Shown here: in pieces, positions 6,450 through 11,794 of the stretch
How positions within the stretch are numbered: the first letter of the stretch is position 1
Layout of the letters: each line of letters opens with the position of its first letter
Assembly: GCA_045541375.1 (NCBI GenBank)
Contig: JAZQJB010000014.1
Coordinates: forward strand, 1 to 11,794
Length of the DNA stretch: 11,794 bases
Reading direction: 5' to 3'
From: CAG-390 sp045541375
Lineage (GTDB): Bacteria; Bacillota; Clostridia; Oscillospirales; CAG-272
Notes under the pieces: generated by a model
What the model was told of the DNA's origin: nothing
Databases searched by the model: none
What the model saw: only the letters and a program-made list of their open reading frames with translations
Translations under genes and position numbers: made by a program

Positions 6450-7751
6450 TCAATCTTTATTGCAAAGACCGAATTCTTCAAAGTAATCGTCAAGATCGAT
6501 AACAAAGTCAGTATGACGGGAGCGCTCAGCCGCAAATCCGATAAAGTGATTGGACGTAGAGGTAAAGATATCCGCGATGGAGCAGCCTTCGTAAGTTCCG
6601 CAAATATAATCGTAAAGATCGTAAACGATACCGAAGTCACCGCCGCCGTGACCGCCGTTTATGGACTCTTCAGCCTCTCTTACGGGCACTTTGTGTATCT
6701 GTCTGTCCTCGAAGGTGAACACGGAGATCTCCTTATCGCTCATATATGCGGTAAGCTCGCCCTTCGTGCCGAAGATACGGATGAATCTTCCACCCTTGTT
6801 AAAGCAGTTCATGTTGAAATTGACTGTAACACCGCCCTCAAACTGCATATTAACGACCTGATTATCAACTACGTCGTTATTTGCGTGGTATACGCAAAGA
6901 CCGTAATCGGTGGTTTGGAGAGCTTCCATTACCTCATCGTCCGTGGGTATGTCCTGCTTGGCGATACCCTTTGTGCCTGCGCGTCTGAACCAAAGATTAT
7001 CTTTGTCGTCGTAGTAAAGCTTGATGCAGTTGTAGGGGCAGGTGTCTTTGACGGGGCAAGTGCCGTCGGCGCATCTTACGGGCGCACCCTCGGGAGCGTT
7101 TTCCTCTCTGAAGTGAACAAGGTCACCGAAGGACTGAACCTTTTTACATCTTTTTCCGACCAGCCATTGAAGTATGTCAAGATCGTGACAGCTCTTTGCG
7201 ATGAGCATGGGTGCGGTTTCCTGCTCGCTGTGCCAGTTTCCTCTTACAAAGCTGTGGCTCTGATGTACGTTGCCTACCGCCTCAACCTGATTCATGGATA
7301 TTACGTCACCGATCATACCATTGTCAATTATGGATTTGACCTTTTTGTAGAATGGAGAATATCTGAGAACGTGGCAAACCAGAACTTTAACGCCCTTTTC
7401 CTTGGCGGCTTTGGTAATATCCGCGCACTGCTTGGGACTTGGAGCTACGGGCTTTTCCAAAAGGATGTCATAACCAAGCTCTATTGCCTTCATAGCGGGC
7501 TCGTAGTGCATCTCGTCCATGGTGGAGATGATGGCAACGTCTGCAAATTTCGGAACGGCAAGAATATCTTTCCAGTCGGTGAAGCAGTTTTCTTCCTTGA
7601 TGCCGTAAATGTTCTTGGCGTGCTCGCGTCTTGCGTCAATGGGCTCCGCAACGCCAACGATCTTGTATTTTTCGGGCATTTTGTGCATTTCACGGGAGTA
7701 AGTCATACCACGAGCTCCCGCGCCTATGATTATTACGGATAATTGTTTCAT
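6450..7751 (-). CDS. Gfo/Idh/MocA family NAD(P)-dependent oxidoreductase
   Basis: 433 aa cytoplasmic dehydrogenase, typically acting on sugars, inositols or sugar-derived substrates. The N-terminal Rossmann fold has IIIGAGARG (G10, G12, G15), and the family motif EKP is at 99-101. The catalytic-type K186 and H189 lie in AKSCHDLDILQWL. The C-terminal alpha/beta domain (about 130-400) includes an insert with four cysteines (C228, C232, C238, C242: C-x3-C-x5-C-x3-C) that could bind a metal or be structural; related proteins of this subgroup carry a similar Cys-rich insert. The length is in the family's upper range (330-440 aa). AAGGA lies 11 bases before the ATG, behind a good promoter at 7787-7815. 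It appears to be a single-gene unit, with no transporter or kinase beside it to reveal the substrate. Family is certain, substrate unknown. Confidence 0.93.
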   Translation of the reverse strand: MKQLSVIIIGAGARGMTYSREMHKMPEKYKIVGVAEPIDARREHAKNIYGIKEENCFTDWKDILAVPKFADVAIISTMDEMHYEPAMKAIELGYDILLEKPVAPSPKQCADITKAAKEKGVKVLVCHVLRYSPFYKKVKSIIDNGMIGDVISMNQVEAVGNVHQSHSFVRGNWHSEQETAPMLIAKSCHDLDILQWLVGKRCKKVQSFGDLVHFREENAPEGAPVRCADGTCPVKDTCPYNCIKLYYDDKDNLWFRRAGTKGIAKQDIPTDDEVMEALQTTDYGLCVYHANNDVVDNQVVNMQFEGGVTVNFNMNCFNKGGRFIRIFGTKGELTAYMSDKEISVFTFEDRQIHKVPVREAEESINGGHGGGDFGIVYDLYDYICGTYEGCSIADIFTSTSNHFIGFAAERSRHTDFVIDLDDYFEEFGLCNKD

Positions 7752-7786
7752 AATGAAATAGATCCTTTCGGTTACTGATTTACTTT

Positions 7787-7815
7787 ATTCTACATCAAAT
7801 CCACGTGAAAATCAA
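7787..7815 (-). promoter_or_regulatory. Promoter of the Gfo/Idh/MocA gene
   Basis: Minus-strand TTGATT (7810-7815) and TAGAAT (7787-7792) with a 17-bp spacer. Transcription would start about 30 bases before the ATG. The -35 region repeats the decamer ACTTGATTTT also found at the decarboxylase promoter. Confidence 0.65.
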
Positions 7816-7857
7816 GTGATTTCGTTACAAAAAGTAAAAATCCTTTGCAAAAGCGAA

Positions 7858-7874
7858 CTTCTCATAAGGAAGTT
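7858..7874 (+). repeat. 17-bp inverted repeat, left copy
   Basis: The 17 bases CTTCTCATAAGGAAGTT are repeated as the exact reverse complement at 8827-8843. Together they bracket a 986-bp segment with a REP, a lipoprotein gene and the hairpin array. Each copy also has short self-complementary ends (CTTC/GAAG). Confidence 0.7.
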
Positions 7875-7886
7875 TGATCTCTCCTT

Positions 7887-7912
7887 GTAGGGACCGGCGT
7901 CCTCGACGGTCC
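7887..7912 (+). repeat. REP hairpin, copy 3
   Basis: GTAG (7887-7890), stem GGACCG (7891-7896) and CGGTCC (7907-7912), and a middle identical to copies 1 and 2. Relative to them one stem pair is changed on both sides (A-T to C-G), which keeps the pairing. It is in the gap between the oxidoreductase promoter and the lipoprotein gene terminator. Confidence 0.85.
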
Positions 7913-7947
7913 AAAAAGGCATAATTGCTCTGCAGTAGACAAAGATA

Positions 7948-7977
7948 ACCCCGACAGATTGCAAGGTCTGTTGGGGT
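7948..7977 (-). terminator. Terminator hairpin after the lipoprotein gene
   Basis: ACCCC-G-ACAGA (7948-7958) pairs with TCTGT-T-GGGGT (7967-7977), 11 pairs including one G-T, with an 8-nt loop. It starts six bases after the lipoprotein stop codon. The U-tract on the minus side is weak (TTATCTTTG); on the plus side GGGTTTTA follows, so it may work in both directions. Confidence 0.6.
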
Positions 7978-7982
7978 GGGTT

Positions 7983-8522
7983 TTATTCGGTTTTAAATTC
8001 TCTTGATACATTTATGGTAAACTCTGCGCTTTCTCCTGCTACGCGAATTTCAAATTCTTTTCCTTTTGCGTTATTTACGGTATAACTTGATTTTTCAGTC
8101 ACACTGAAATCATGGATAATATCCAAATTTTCATCCAACAACACAATCCTCACATTCCCTTTGGTGCGAGCACATTCAACAGTAAATGTAATGGTTTCCG
8201 ACATTCCATATGTTAATTGCAGAAGTGAAACGCCCGAAAGCGGCGTGGCAGCAGATGCTTCAACAGTATCCCCATCATGATAATAATAATCTTGGTCTAC
8301 ATAACTTTTTGATCCCGATGCATTAATGCCAAAAGCAACACAATAGCACACATTATCTTCGGCGCATATATCCTCATCAGTCAATACGGCTAATGAAAAG
8401 TCATCTTCCCCGTTTAAGTCTTTGGTTTCAACCTTAAATTTGTTTATTAACAGGGTACAACTGCAAAGCGAAAGCATCGTGCAAAGACAAACGAGAATCG
8501 ATAATACCTTTCTCAATCTCAT
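7983..8522 (-). CDS. Predicted small lipoprotein, function unknown
   Basis: 179 aa. It starts with a basic n-region (MRLRK), a hydrophobic core and a lipobox-like LCSC, so C22 would be the lipidated residue and the protein would be anchored on the outer face of the membrane. The mature part is polar, rich in Ser/Thr/Val and acidic residues. Alternating hydrophobic patterns (ETITFTVECARTKGNVRIVLLDEN; SAEFTINVSREFKTE) suggest a beta-sandwich such as those of extracellular binding or pre-peptidase-like domains. I do not recognise the family. AGGAG lies well placed before the ATG. The gene has its own terminator and is flanked by REP copy 3 on one side and by hairpin-rich DNA on the other, all inside a 17-bp inverted repeat. 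It may be accessory. No partner genes indicate its role. Confidence 0.75.
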   Translation of the reverse strand: MRLRKVLSILVCLCTMLSLCSCTLLINKFKVETKDLNGEDDFSLAVLTDEDICAEDNVCYCVAFGINASGSKSYVDQDYYYHDGDTVEASAATPLSGVSLLQLTYGMSETITFTVECARTKGNVRIVLLDENLDIIHDFSVTEKSSYTVNNAKGKEFEIRVAGESAEFTINVSREFKTE

Positions 8523-8570
8523 ATTTTTAAACTCCTCTCATAATCTTATCGTAATTTTATCGCCAGTTTC

Positions 8571-8609
8571 GCCTTTGTATTACAAACACAAAGGCATCGG
8601 GCAAAGCCC
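8571..8609. repeat. Two hairpins upstream of the lipoprotein gene
   Basis: GCCTTTGT (8571-8578) pairs with ACAAAGGC (8588-8595). It is followed at once by GGGC-AAA-GCCC (8599-8609). They lie 50-90 bases before the lipoprotein start codon, at the edge of the long hairpin array. I see no clear promoter here. Confidence 0.5.
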
Positions 8610-8652
8610 ACACCCCTATTCATTATGTAACAAATCAGCAGAGAAAGCAATA

Positions 8653-8821
8653 GTTATATTCCGACTTCGTCGGAGTGATATGATCGCGTGCGCGATCGTG
8701 ATATTGAAGCCTTACGGCTTCAGTGATATTTTATTCGCCTCCAAACTCGCGTAGCGAATACCACTCGGCGATAGCCGAATATCACTGCGAAGCAATAGAA
8801 CTCGCCGAAGGCGAATAAAAC
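8653..8821. repeat. Array of seven stem-loops with fixed 7-nt spacers, in two opposite halves
   Basis: This fills the 346-bp gap between the lipoprotein and HAD genes. Left half: spacers GTTATAT, GTGATAT, GTGATAT, GTGATAT alternate with stem-loops at 8660-8674 (TCCGAC/GTCGGA), 8682-8697 (GATCGC/GCGATC) and 8705-8722 (TGAAGCC/GGCTTCA). Right half: stem-loops at 8747-8757 (TCGC/GCGA), 8765-8778 (TCGGC/GCCGA), 8786-8794 (TGC/GCA) and 8802-8814 (TCGCC/GGCGA), each followed by ATAxxAC (ATACCAC, ATATCAC, ATAGAAC, ATAAAAC), the reverse complement of the left spacer type. Read in the spacer's direction, loops are TTC, TTAC, TTC, TTC, TATC and TAC, with one exception. Stems share no sequence but all pair. 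No protein reading is evident, and no named family is recognised. Confidence 0.8.
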
Positions 8822-8826
8822 TGCCC

Positions 8827-8843
8827 AACTTCCTTATGAGAAG
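8827..8843 (-). repeat. 17-bp inverted repeat, right copy
   Basis: Exact reverse complement of 7858-7874. It lies right after the last array spacer and 26 bases from the 3' end of the HAD gene. Confidence 0.7.
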
Positions 8844-8868
8844 CAGCGTAAGCGGTGATTTTTTACTG

Positions 8869-9534
8869 TTATTCCTCAAAAGGCACAAGCTTCATCATAG
8901 TTTCGCCTTCCGCGATATAGTGCGTGGCGGAGCTTGCGAGTCTTTCTTGCTCGAAGGCGTGGCGGTCGAAGATGCCGACCGTCGGGAAGCCCGCCTTTGC
9001 CGCAGTCTCGAGAGCAACGTAGGAGTCCTCAAAAACAAAAGTCTCCTCCTTCGGCGTTCCGAGAACGTGAAGAGCTTCCTCGAAAATATCGGGCTCTTCC
9101 TTGCCTTTTCCTATGTCGGCGCAGGACAGTATCGCGCGGAAATACTTGCGAAGGCCGTGGCGGTCGAGCGCCGTGTTGATATAAAGCTTCTCGGTCGCCG
9201 AGGCAAGGCACATCGGAATTCCCTTTTCGTAACAATGATCAAGAAACTCCCGCACACCGTCCTTGAGATCGAATTTGGTTGCATAAAGCTCGGGGAGCGT
9301 GGTATTGAAGTACTGCATAAGCTCCTCCGCGGGACCAAAGCCGCAGTGATTATGGATATATACCATCGCATCGTAGAGCACCATAGTGCGAACAGCCTTG
9401 TCGACCGCGGTGTCCGCCTTGTATCCCTCGACGCCGAGGTATTTTCTGCCGCCCCACTCCCAAAGCTCATCCCAACCGCCAAGCGAATCGAGAAGTGTAC
9501 CGTCCATATCAAAAATTGCGCCTTTTATTTTCAT
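8869..9534 (-). CDS. HAD-superfamily hydrolase (beta-phosphoglucomutase/phosphatase type)
   Basis: 221 aa cytoplasmic enzyme of haloacid dehalogenase subfamily I with an alpha-helical cap. Motif I is FDMDGTLLDS, with nucleophile D9 and acid/base D11. The cap covers about 16-85. Motif II is S112 in CLASAT, motif III is K145 in GKGKEEPDIF, and motif IV is E169-D170 in FVFEDSYVALETAAKAG. All four motifs are intact, so it should be an active phosphatase or phosphomutase. The family includes beta-phosphoglucomutase and sugar-phosphate phosphatases, and the exact substrate cannot be read from sequence. GAGGT precedes the ATG, and a perfect consensus promoter lies immediately upstream, just after the dehydrogenase gene. 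This suggests strong independent expression, with possible readthrough from the aldolase-dehydrogenase unit. I see no clear terminator after it. Confidence 0.9.
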   Translation of the reverse strand: MKIKGAIFDMDGTLLDSLGGWDELWEWGGRKYLGVEGYKADTAVDKAVRTMVLYDAMVYIHNHCGFGPAEELMQYFNTTLPELYATKFDLKDGVREFLDHCYEKGIPMCLASATEKLYINTALDRHGLRKYFRAILSCADIGKGKEEPDIFEEALHVLGTPKEETFVFEDSYVALETAAKAGFPTVGIFDRHAFEQERLASSATHYIAEGETMMKLVPFEE

Positions 9535-9566
9535 TTTTTACCTCAATCAAGATTTTTTGCCATAAT

Positions 9567-9595
9567 ATTATAGCACGCGGAGAAAAAATTGTCAA
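9567..9595 (-). promoter_or_regulatory. Consensus promoter of the HAD hydrolase gene
   Basis: Minus-strand TTGACA (9590-9595), 17-bp spacer, extended TGC plus TATAAT (9567-9572): a full match to the housekeeping consensus. It starts about ten bases after the dehydrogenase stop codon and would begin transcription about 25 bases before the HAD ATG. Confidence 0.85.
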
Positions 9596-9604
9596 GATTC
9601 GCGC

Positions 9605-10702
9605 CTAAATCAAAAGCTTGAGCGCTTCAGCAAATCGCGCTTGCTCCTCGGCATCCGTACCCGCCATTGCGGTCGAGGCAAGGATCTTTTCTCGCAACAG
9701 CGTGAGATTTTCGTCCGTCGGCTCAACTCCGATATCCGAAAGCCGAACCGGCATACCGAGCCTCTTCATTCTCGCGCGGAACTGCTCGGGATCGCCCTCG
9801 CGGTTGTACGCGATCTGCACGATCAGCCCCATTCCGACCATCTCACCGTGCAGGAAGGGATAGACCGATGCGGGAAATAGCGCGCGCAGGCTTTCGTAGA
9901 CCTTGTGCGCGATCGCTGTCTGATTAGAACCGCGTGCCAGACCGCTGATAACGCCCGTCAGCGCGATCAGTACCCACGCGGCATCGGAAATCAGCTTGGA
10001 ATCCAAGCCCTTCTCCGTGTCCTCCACGCAAGCCTCAAGCCGCTCGTTCAGGAAATCGGCGGCGAATTCGCTCATATGGTAGGACGAATAAAGCCCGATG
10101 TCGCCGTCATCCACCGAGATCCCCTGCATACGCTGACGAAGCTCATATATCTTCGCGATCGAATCGTAAACACCCGCAAGGAGCAAGCGAACCGGCTGCT
10201 TGCAGAGGATCGCTGTGTCGGCTATTACGCAATTCACCTCGATCTTATGGTGCGTGGTGCCAACCGTTCTGCCGTCGCGAGTGTAACACACGCTGAGCGG
10301 TGTGAAAGCCGCACAGGTTGCGCTCGAAGTGGGAATATTTATGACGGGCTTGCCCGACAAAACGGCGCAATACTTCGCCGCGTCCATAAGATTTCCGCCG
10401 CCAACGCCGATGACAACGTCACACGACTTGAATTCGTCGCTATCCATTATCTCGGCGCAGGTATCCTGACAGCAAAATCCGAGATAGGTGTGAAAAATCG
10501 CAGTCAGCCCCGCCGCAGAGATCGACTCCTCGATCTGTGCGCGTGTGAGCGAAAGAGCGGTCTTTCCGCCCAAAACGTATGCCTTGCGGCAACCAAGACG
10601 AATAACCTCGTCCGCAACCGTCGAGATGATCCCGCTGCCCTGAAGATAGCGTCCGCAGCCGATGCGGAAGCTGTTTTCCTTGATGCTGTATTTGGTAGCC
10701 AT
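9605..10702 (-). CDS. Iron-containing alcohol dehydrogenase (glycerol dehydrogenase-like)
   Basis: 365 aa from the chosen start. NAD(P)-dependent dehydrogenase of the Fe-ADH/GldA superfamily, cytoplasmic. Numbered from an in-frame ATG two codons earlier (10708), the nucleotide-binding loop is GVGGGNLMDAAK (GGG at 103-105, D109), followed by IPTSSATCAAFTP (125-137). The metal ligands expected by spacing are D182 (GVYDSIAK), H268 (TAIAHKVYESL) and H287 (FLHGEMVGMG), as in glycerol dehydrogenase. The ATG at 10702 is preferred because GGGGTGA lies at a suitable distance from it and it overlaps the aldolase stop codon as TGATG; the 10708 ATG is too close to that site. The TGATG overlap indicates translational coupling to the upstream aldolase. 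Substrate is unknown: glycerol, a related polyol or a sugar-acid intermediate is possible. No large domain is missing. Confidence 0.88.
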   Translation of the reverse strand: MATKYSIKENSFRIGCGRYLQGSGIISTVADEVIRLGCRKAYVLGGKTALSLTRAQIEESISAAGLTAIFHTYLGFCCQDTCAEIMDSDEFKSCDVVIGVGGGNLMDAAKYCAVLSGKPVINIPTSSATCAAFTPLSVCYTRDGRTVGTTHHKIEVNCVIADTAILCKQPVRLLLAGVYDSIAKIYELRQRMQGISVDDGDIGLYSSYHMSEFAADFLNERLEACVEDTEKGLDSKLISDAAWVLIALTGVISGLARGSNQTAIAHKVYESLRALFPASVYPFLHGEMVGMGLIVQIAYNREGDPEQFRARMKRLGMPVRLSDIGVEPTDENLTLLREKILASTAMAGTDAEEQARFAEALKLLI

Positions 10703-11358
10703 CAGCATTCACCCCGCGCCGCGCTGACGAATTTGCGAGCGAGCTCCGTGATCTCGTCAAAATTTCCGCTCTTGATGAGCGCCTTATTGGCAATTCCGGT
10801 CGCGACACCCACTCCTACCGCGCCCATTTTGAGTGCCTCGGCAATATTCGAAACGTCGATGCCGCCGACCGCGAGGAATTTAATATGCGAAAGCGGAGCC
10901 ACAAGCGCCTTGAGATAGGTGGGCTTGACCTCGCCGTTCGGGAAGAGCTTGACAAAATCCGCACCGCAGCGGTTCGCAAGCGTCGCCTCGGAAGGAGTCA
11001 GCGCCCCGGGGATCGAAACAAGCCCGAGCTCGACCGTCTTCTTGATTATATCGGGATTCGTGTCGGGCGAGATGACGAACTTTCCGCCCGCCTTCATCGT
11101 CAGCTCGACCTGGCTCTCCTTGAGAACCGTGCCCGCGCCGATCAGCATATCGGGGAAATCAACGCAAAGACGCGCGATATGCTCCGCCGTCTGCTCGTCC
11201 GTGATCTTGCCGAGGCTGTCGTAAGTAACCTCACAGCAACGAATCCCACCCTCGCGCATAGCCGCAACGGTGTTTTTCAGCTCGTCATAACTGAACCCGC
11301 GAAGTATCACAATGATCTTTTCGTCTTCGATCGTCTTAATTACATCCTGTCTGCCCAT
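10702..11358 (-). CDS. eda: KDPG/KHG aldolase family protein
   Basis: 218 aa class I aldolase of the KDPG/KHG (Eda) family, which splits 2-keto-3-deoxy-sugar-acid phosphates or 4-hydroxy-2-oxoglutarate into pyruvate and an aldehyde. The TIM-barrel landmarks are in order: R20 (IVILRG), E43 (CCEVTYDS, catalytic Glu), GAGT (74-77), SPDTN (97-101), IPGALTPSEA (from 116), Schiff-base K137 in FVKLFP and AVGGI (163-167). The length is normal (about 205-220). The segment after the catalytic Glu reads VTYDS, where the E. coli enzyme has VTLRT with a phosphate-contacting Arg, so the substrate may differ from KDPG. GGAGA lies before the ATG, with a promoter at 11394-11422. It is coupled to the dehydrogenase gene, which suggests one catabolic pathway. 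The symbol marks the family rather than a proven KDPG activity. Confidence 0.88.
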   Translation of the reverse strand: MGRQDVIKTIEDEKIIVILRGFSYDELKNTVAAMREGGIRCCEVTYDSLGKITDEQTAEHIARLCVDFPDMLIGAGTVLKESQVELTMKAGGKFVISPDTNPDIIKKTVELGLVSIPGALTPSEATLANRCGADFVKLFPNGEVKPTYLKALVAPLSHIKFLAVGGIDVSNIAEALKMGAVGVGVATGIANKALIKSGNFDEITELARKFVSAARGEC

Positions 11359-11393
11359 AACTTTCTCCTGCCTGAAAACAAAATCTATAATTA

Positions 11394-11422
11394 ATTATAG
11401 CATAAAAACCGCCGCGAAGCAA
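11394..11422 (-). promoter_or_regulatory. Promoter of the aldolase-dehydrogenase unit
   Basis: Minus-strand TTGCTT (11417-11422), 17-bp spacer, extended TGC plus TATAAT (11394-11399). It lies 36-64 bases before the aldolase ATG and is divergent from the tRNA-side promoter. Confidence 0.65.
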
Positions 11423-11482
11423 GAGAAAACCAAAAAGACAAGCCTCCGCAAAGAAAAAATCAAGTAATTTTACAAAATAATG

Positions 11483-11511
11483 TAGACAACCGCACAATTT
11501 CGTGGTATAAT
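11483..11511 (+). promoter_or_regulatory. Strong plus-strand promoter before the tRNA-like sequence
   Basis: TAGACA (11483-11488), 17-bp spacer, extended TGG plus TATAAT (11506-11511). Predicted start near 11518, about 10 bases before the tRNA-like sequence, which is the spacing usual for tRNA genes. It is the only plausible plus-strand promoter I found in the window. Confidence 0.75.
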
Positions 11512-11528
11512 ATATAGGTACGAAAAAA

Positions 11529-11569
11529 CGGGGTGTGGCGCAGTTGGTAGCGCGCGACGTTTGGGAGCA
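11529..11569 (+). pseudogene. 5' part of a tRNA-Pro(UGG)-like gene, copy 1
   Basis: The 41 bases read as acceptor strand CGGGGTG, TG, D arm GCGC-AGTTGGTA-GCGC, then an anticodon-loop-like TTTGGGA with anticodon TGG (proline). The anticodon stem does not pair (CGACG against GCATG), no T arm with GGTTCRA follows, and no CACCCCG closes the acceptor. The tRNA is therefore incomplete, even though a strong promoter stands in front. Identity to copy 2 stops at the GCA after the anticodon loop. Confidence 0.6.
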
Positions 11570-11732
11570 TGCAGGCAGCTTTCGCTTCTTGATTTTTCAA
11601 ATGCTCGAAACCCCTTGAAAACATTGAATTTTTCGGCTGTTACCCTTTTCAAAAAAGCACCGACAAAATGTTTTGACCACAGATTTGACCACTTACAGAA
11701 ATTGACCTAAAAATCGAATATTTTTCACACTT

Positions 11733-11773
11733 CGGGGTGTGGCGCAGTTGGTAGCGCGCGACGTTTGGGAGCA
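11733..11773 (+). pseudogene. 5' part of a tRNA-Pro(UGG)-like gene, copy 2
   Basis: Identical to copy 1 over 41 bases. It continues differently (GCAGGACACC), again without pairing of the anticodon stem. No GGTTCRA-type T loop appears before the window ends at 11794, where most of a T arm should already be visible. No promoter lies directly in front of this copy. Confidence 0.55.
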
Positions 11774-11794
11774 GGACACCGCATACTAAGTCGG

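Larger units (their letters stand above)
11529..11773 (+). other. Possible attachment-site scar bounded by 41-bp direct repeats
   Basis: Identical 41-bp repeats at 11529-11569 and 11733-11773 enclose 163 bp with no recognisable gene. The spacer has TTTGACCAC twice (11672-11680 and 11684-11692) and a further TTGACC at 11702-11707, spaced like arm-type sites of tyrosine integrases. The target being a tRNA sequence fits integrase biology, but duplication of the 5' rather than the 3' half is unusual, so the assignment stays tentative. An ordinary local duplication or an assembly artefact at the window edge is also possible. Confidence 0.4.

Noticed and set aside
6360..7742. Long plus-strand open frame of 460 codons opposite the oxidoreductase gene
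   Set aside because: It is antisense to a gene with all Gfo/Idh/MocA motifs, begins near a REP hairpin, has no ribosome binding site and shows no recognisable domain.
8653..8821. CRISPR array
   Set aside because: The repeated unit is only 7 nt, the intervening pieces are short perfect palindromes of 9-18 nt, and no cas genes are nearby.
9905..10918. Plus-strand open frame of 337 codons across the dehydrogenase and aldolase genes
   Set aside because: It spans two clear opposite-strand genes and has no motif or ribosome binding site; it reflects GC-rich codon use on the other strand.
11456..11465. Third promoter using the AAAATCAAGT (TTGATT) motif seen at 5151 and 7808
   Set aside because: No -10 box lies 16-18 bp downstream on the minus strand; the better promoter for that gene is at 11394-11422.
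11529..11617. Complete functional tRNA-Pro
   Set aside because: The anticodon stem does not pair, there is no T arm, and only a chance CCCC could meet the acceptor strand.

Overview
The window looks like chromosomal DNA from an anaerobic, probably gut-associated member of the Clostridia (Oscillospiraceae/Ruminococcaceae-like). This is inferred from a biotin-dependent Na+-pump decarboxylase operon with a detached biotin carrier, AGGAGG-type ribosome binding sites, TTGACA/TATAAT promoters with 17-bp spacers, and a RAYT/REP repeat system. The exact genus cannot be fixed from the sequence. Every protein gene I can support lies on the minus strand; only a promoter and tRNA-like fragments at the right edge point to the plus strand.

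Region 1 (1-5160) is one operon read right to left: a divergent carboxyl-CoA-transferase-type subunit (MmdA-like), a small membrane subunit (OadG-like), a free-standing biotin carrier protein, the membrane Na+-pump beta subunit (OadB) and a pyruvate/oxaloacetate carboxyltransferase (OadA/PycB) without its own biotin domain. It starts at a TTGATT-17-TATAAT promoter and ends at a double hairpin terminator at the left edge. Having both a 12S-like and a 5S-like carboxyltransferase next to one biotin carrier and one Na+ pump resembles a transcarboxylase joined to a sodium pump. The 12S-like subunit has lost several usual active-site residues.

Region 2 (5190-6410) holds a Nudix hydrolase and a REP-associated tyrosine transposase (RAYT, Y1/HUH type). 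Three copies of a GTAG-headed hairpin repeat (REP) lie in and near it: one inside the transposase gene, one just upstream of it, and one about 1.6 kb upstream. The copies differ by a compensatory base-pair change in the stem.

Region 3 (6450-8870) holds a Gfo/Idh/MocA oxidoreductase, a small predicted lipoprotein of unknown function, and a dense hairpin array. In the array, at least seven stem-loops of different sequence are separated by 7-nt spacers, in two blocks of opposite orientation. A 17-bp inverted repeat flanks the lipoprotein gene and the array.

Region 4 (8869-11430) holds a HAD-family phosphatase/phosphomutase with its own consensus promoter, preceded by a translationally coupled pair: a KDPG/KHG-aldolase-family protein and an iron-containing (GldA-like) alcohol dehydrogenase. 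This suggests a small sugar-acid or polyol catabolic unit.

Region 5 (11430-11794) has a strong plus-strand promoter followed by two identical 41-bp copies of the 5' part of a tRNA-Pro(UGG)-like gene, 204 bp apart. Neither continues into a recognisable 3' half. The spacer between them carries repeated TTTGACCAC motifs, which looks like the scar or edge of an element integrated at a tRNA gene.
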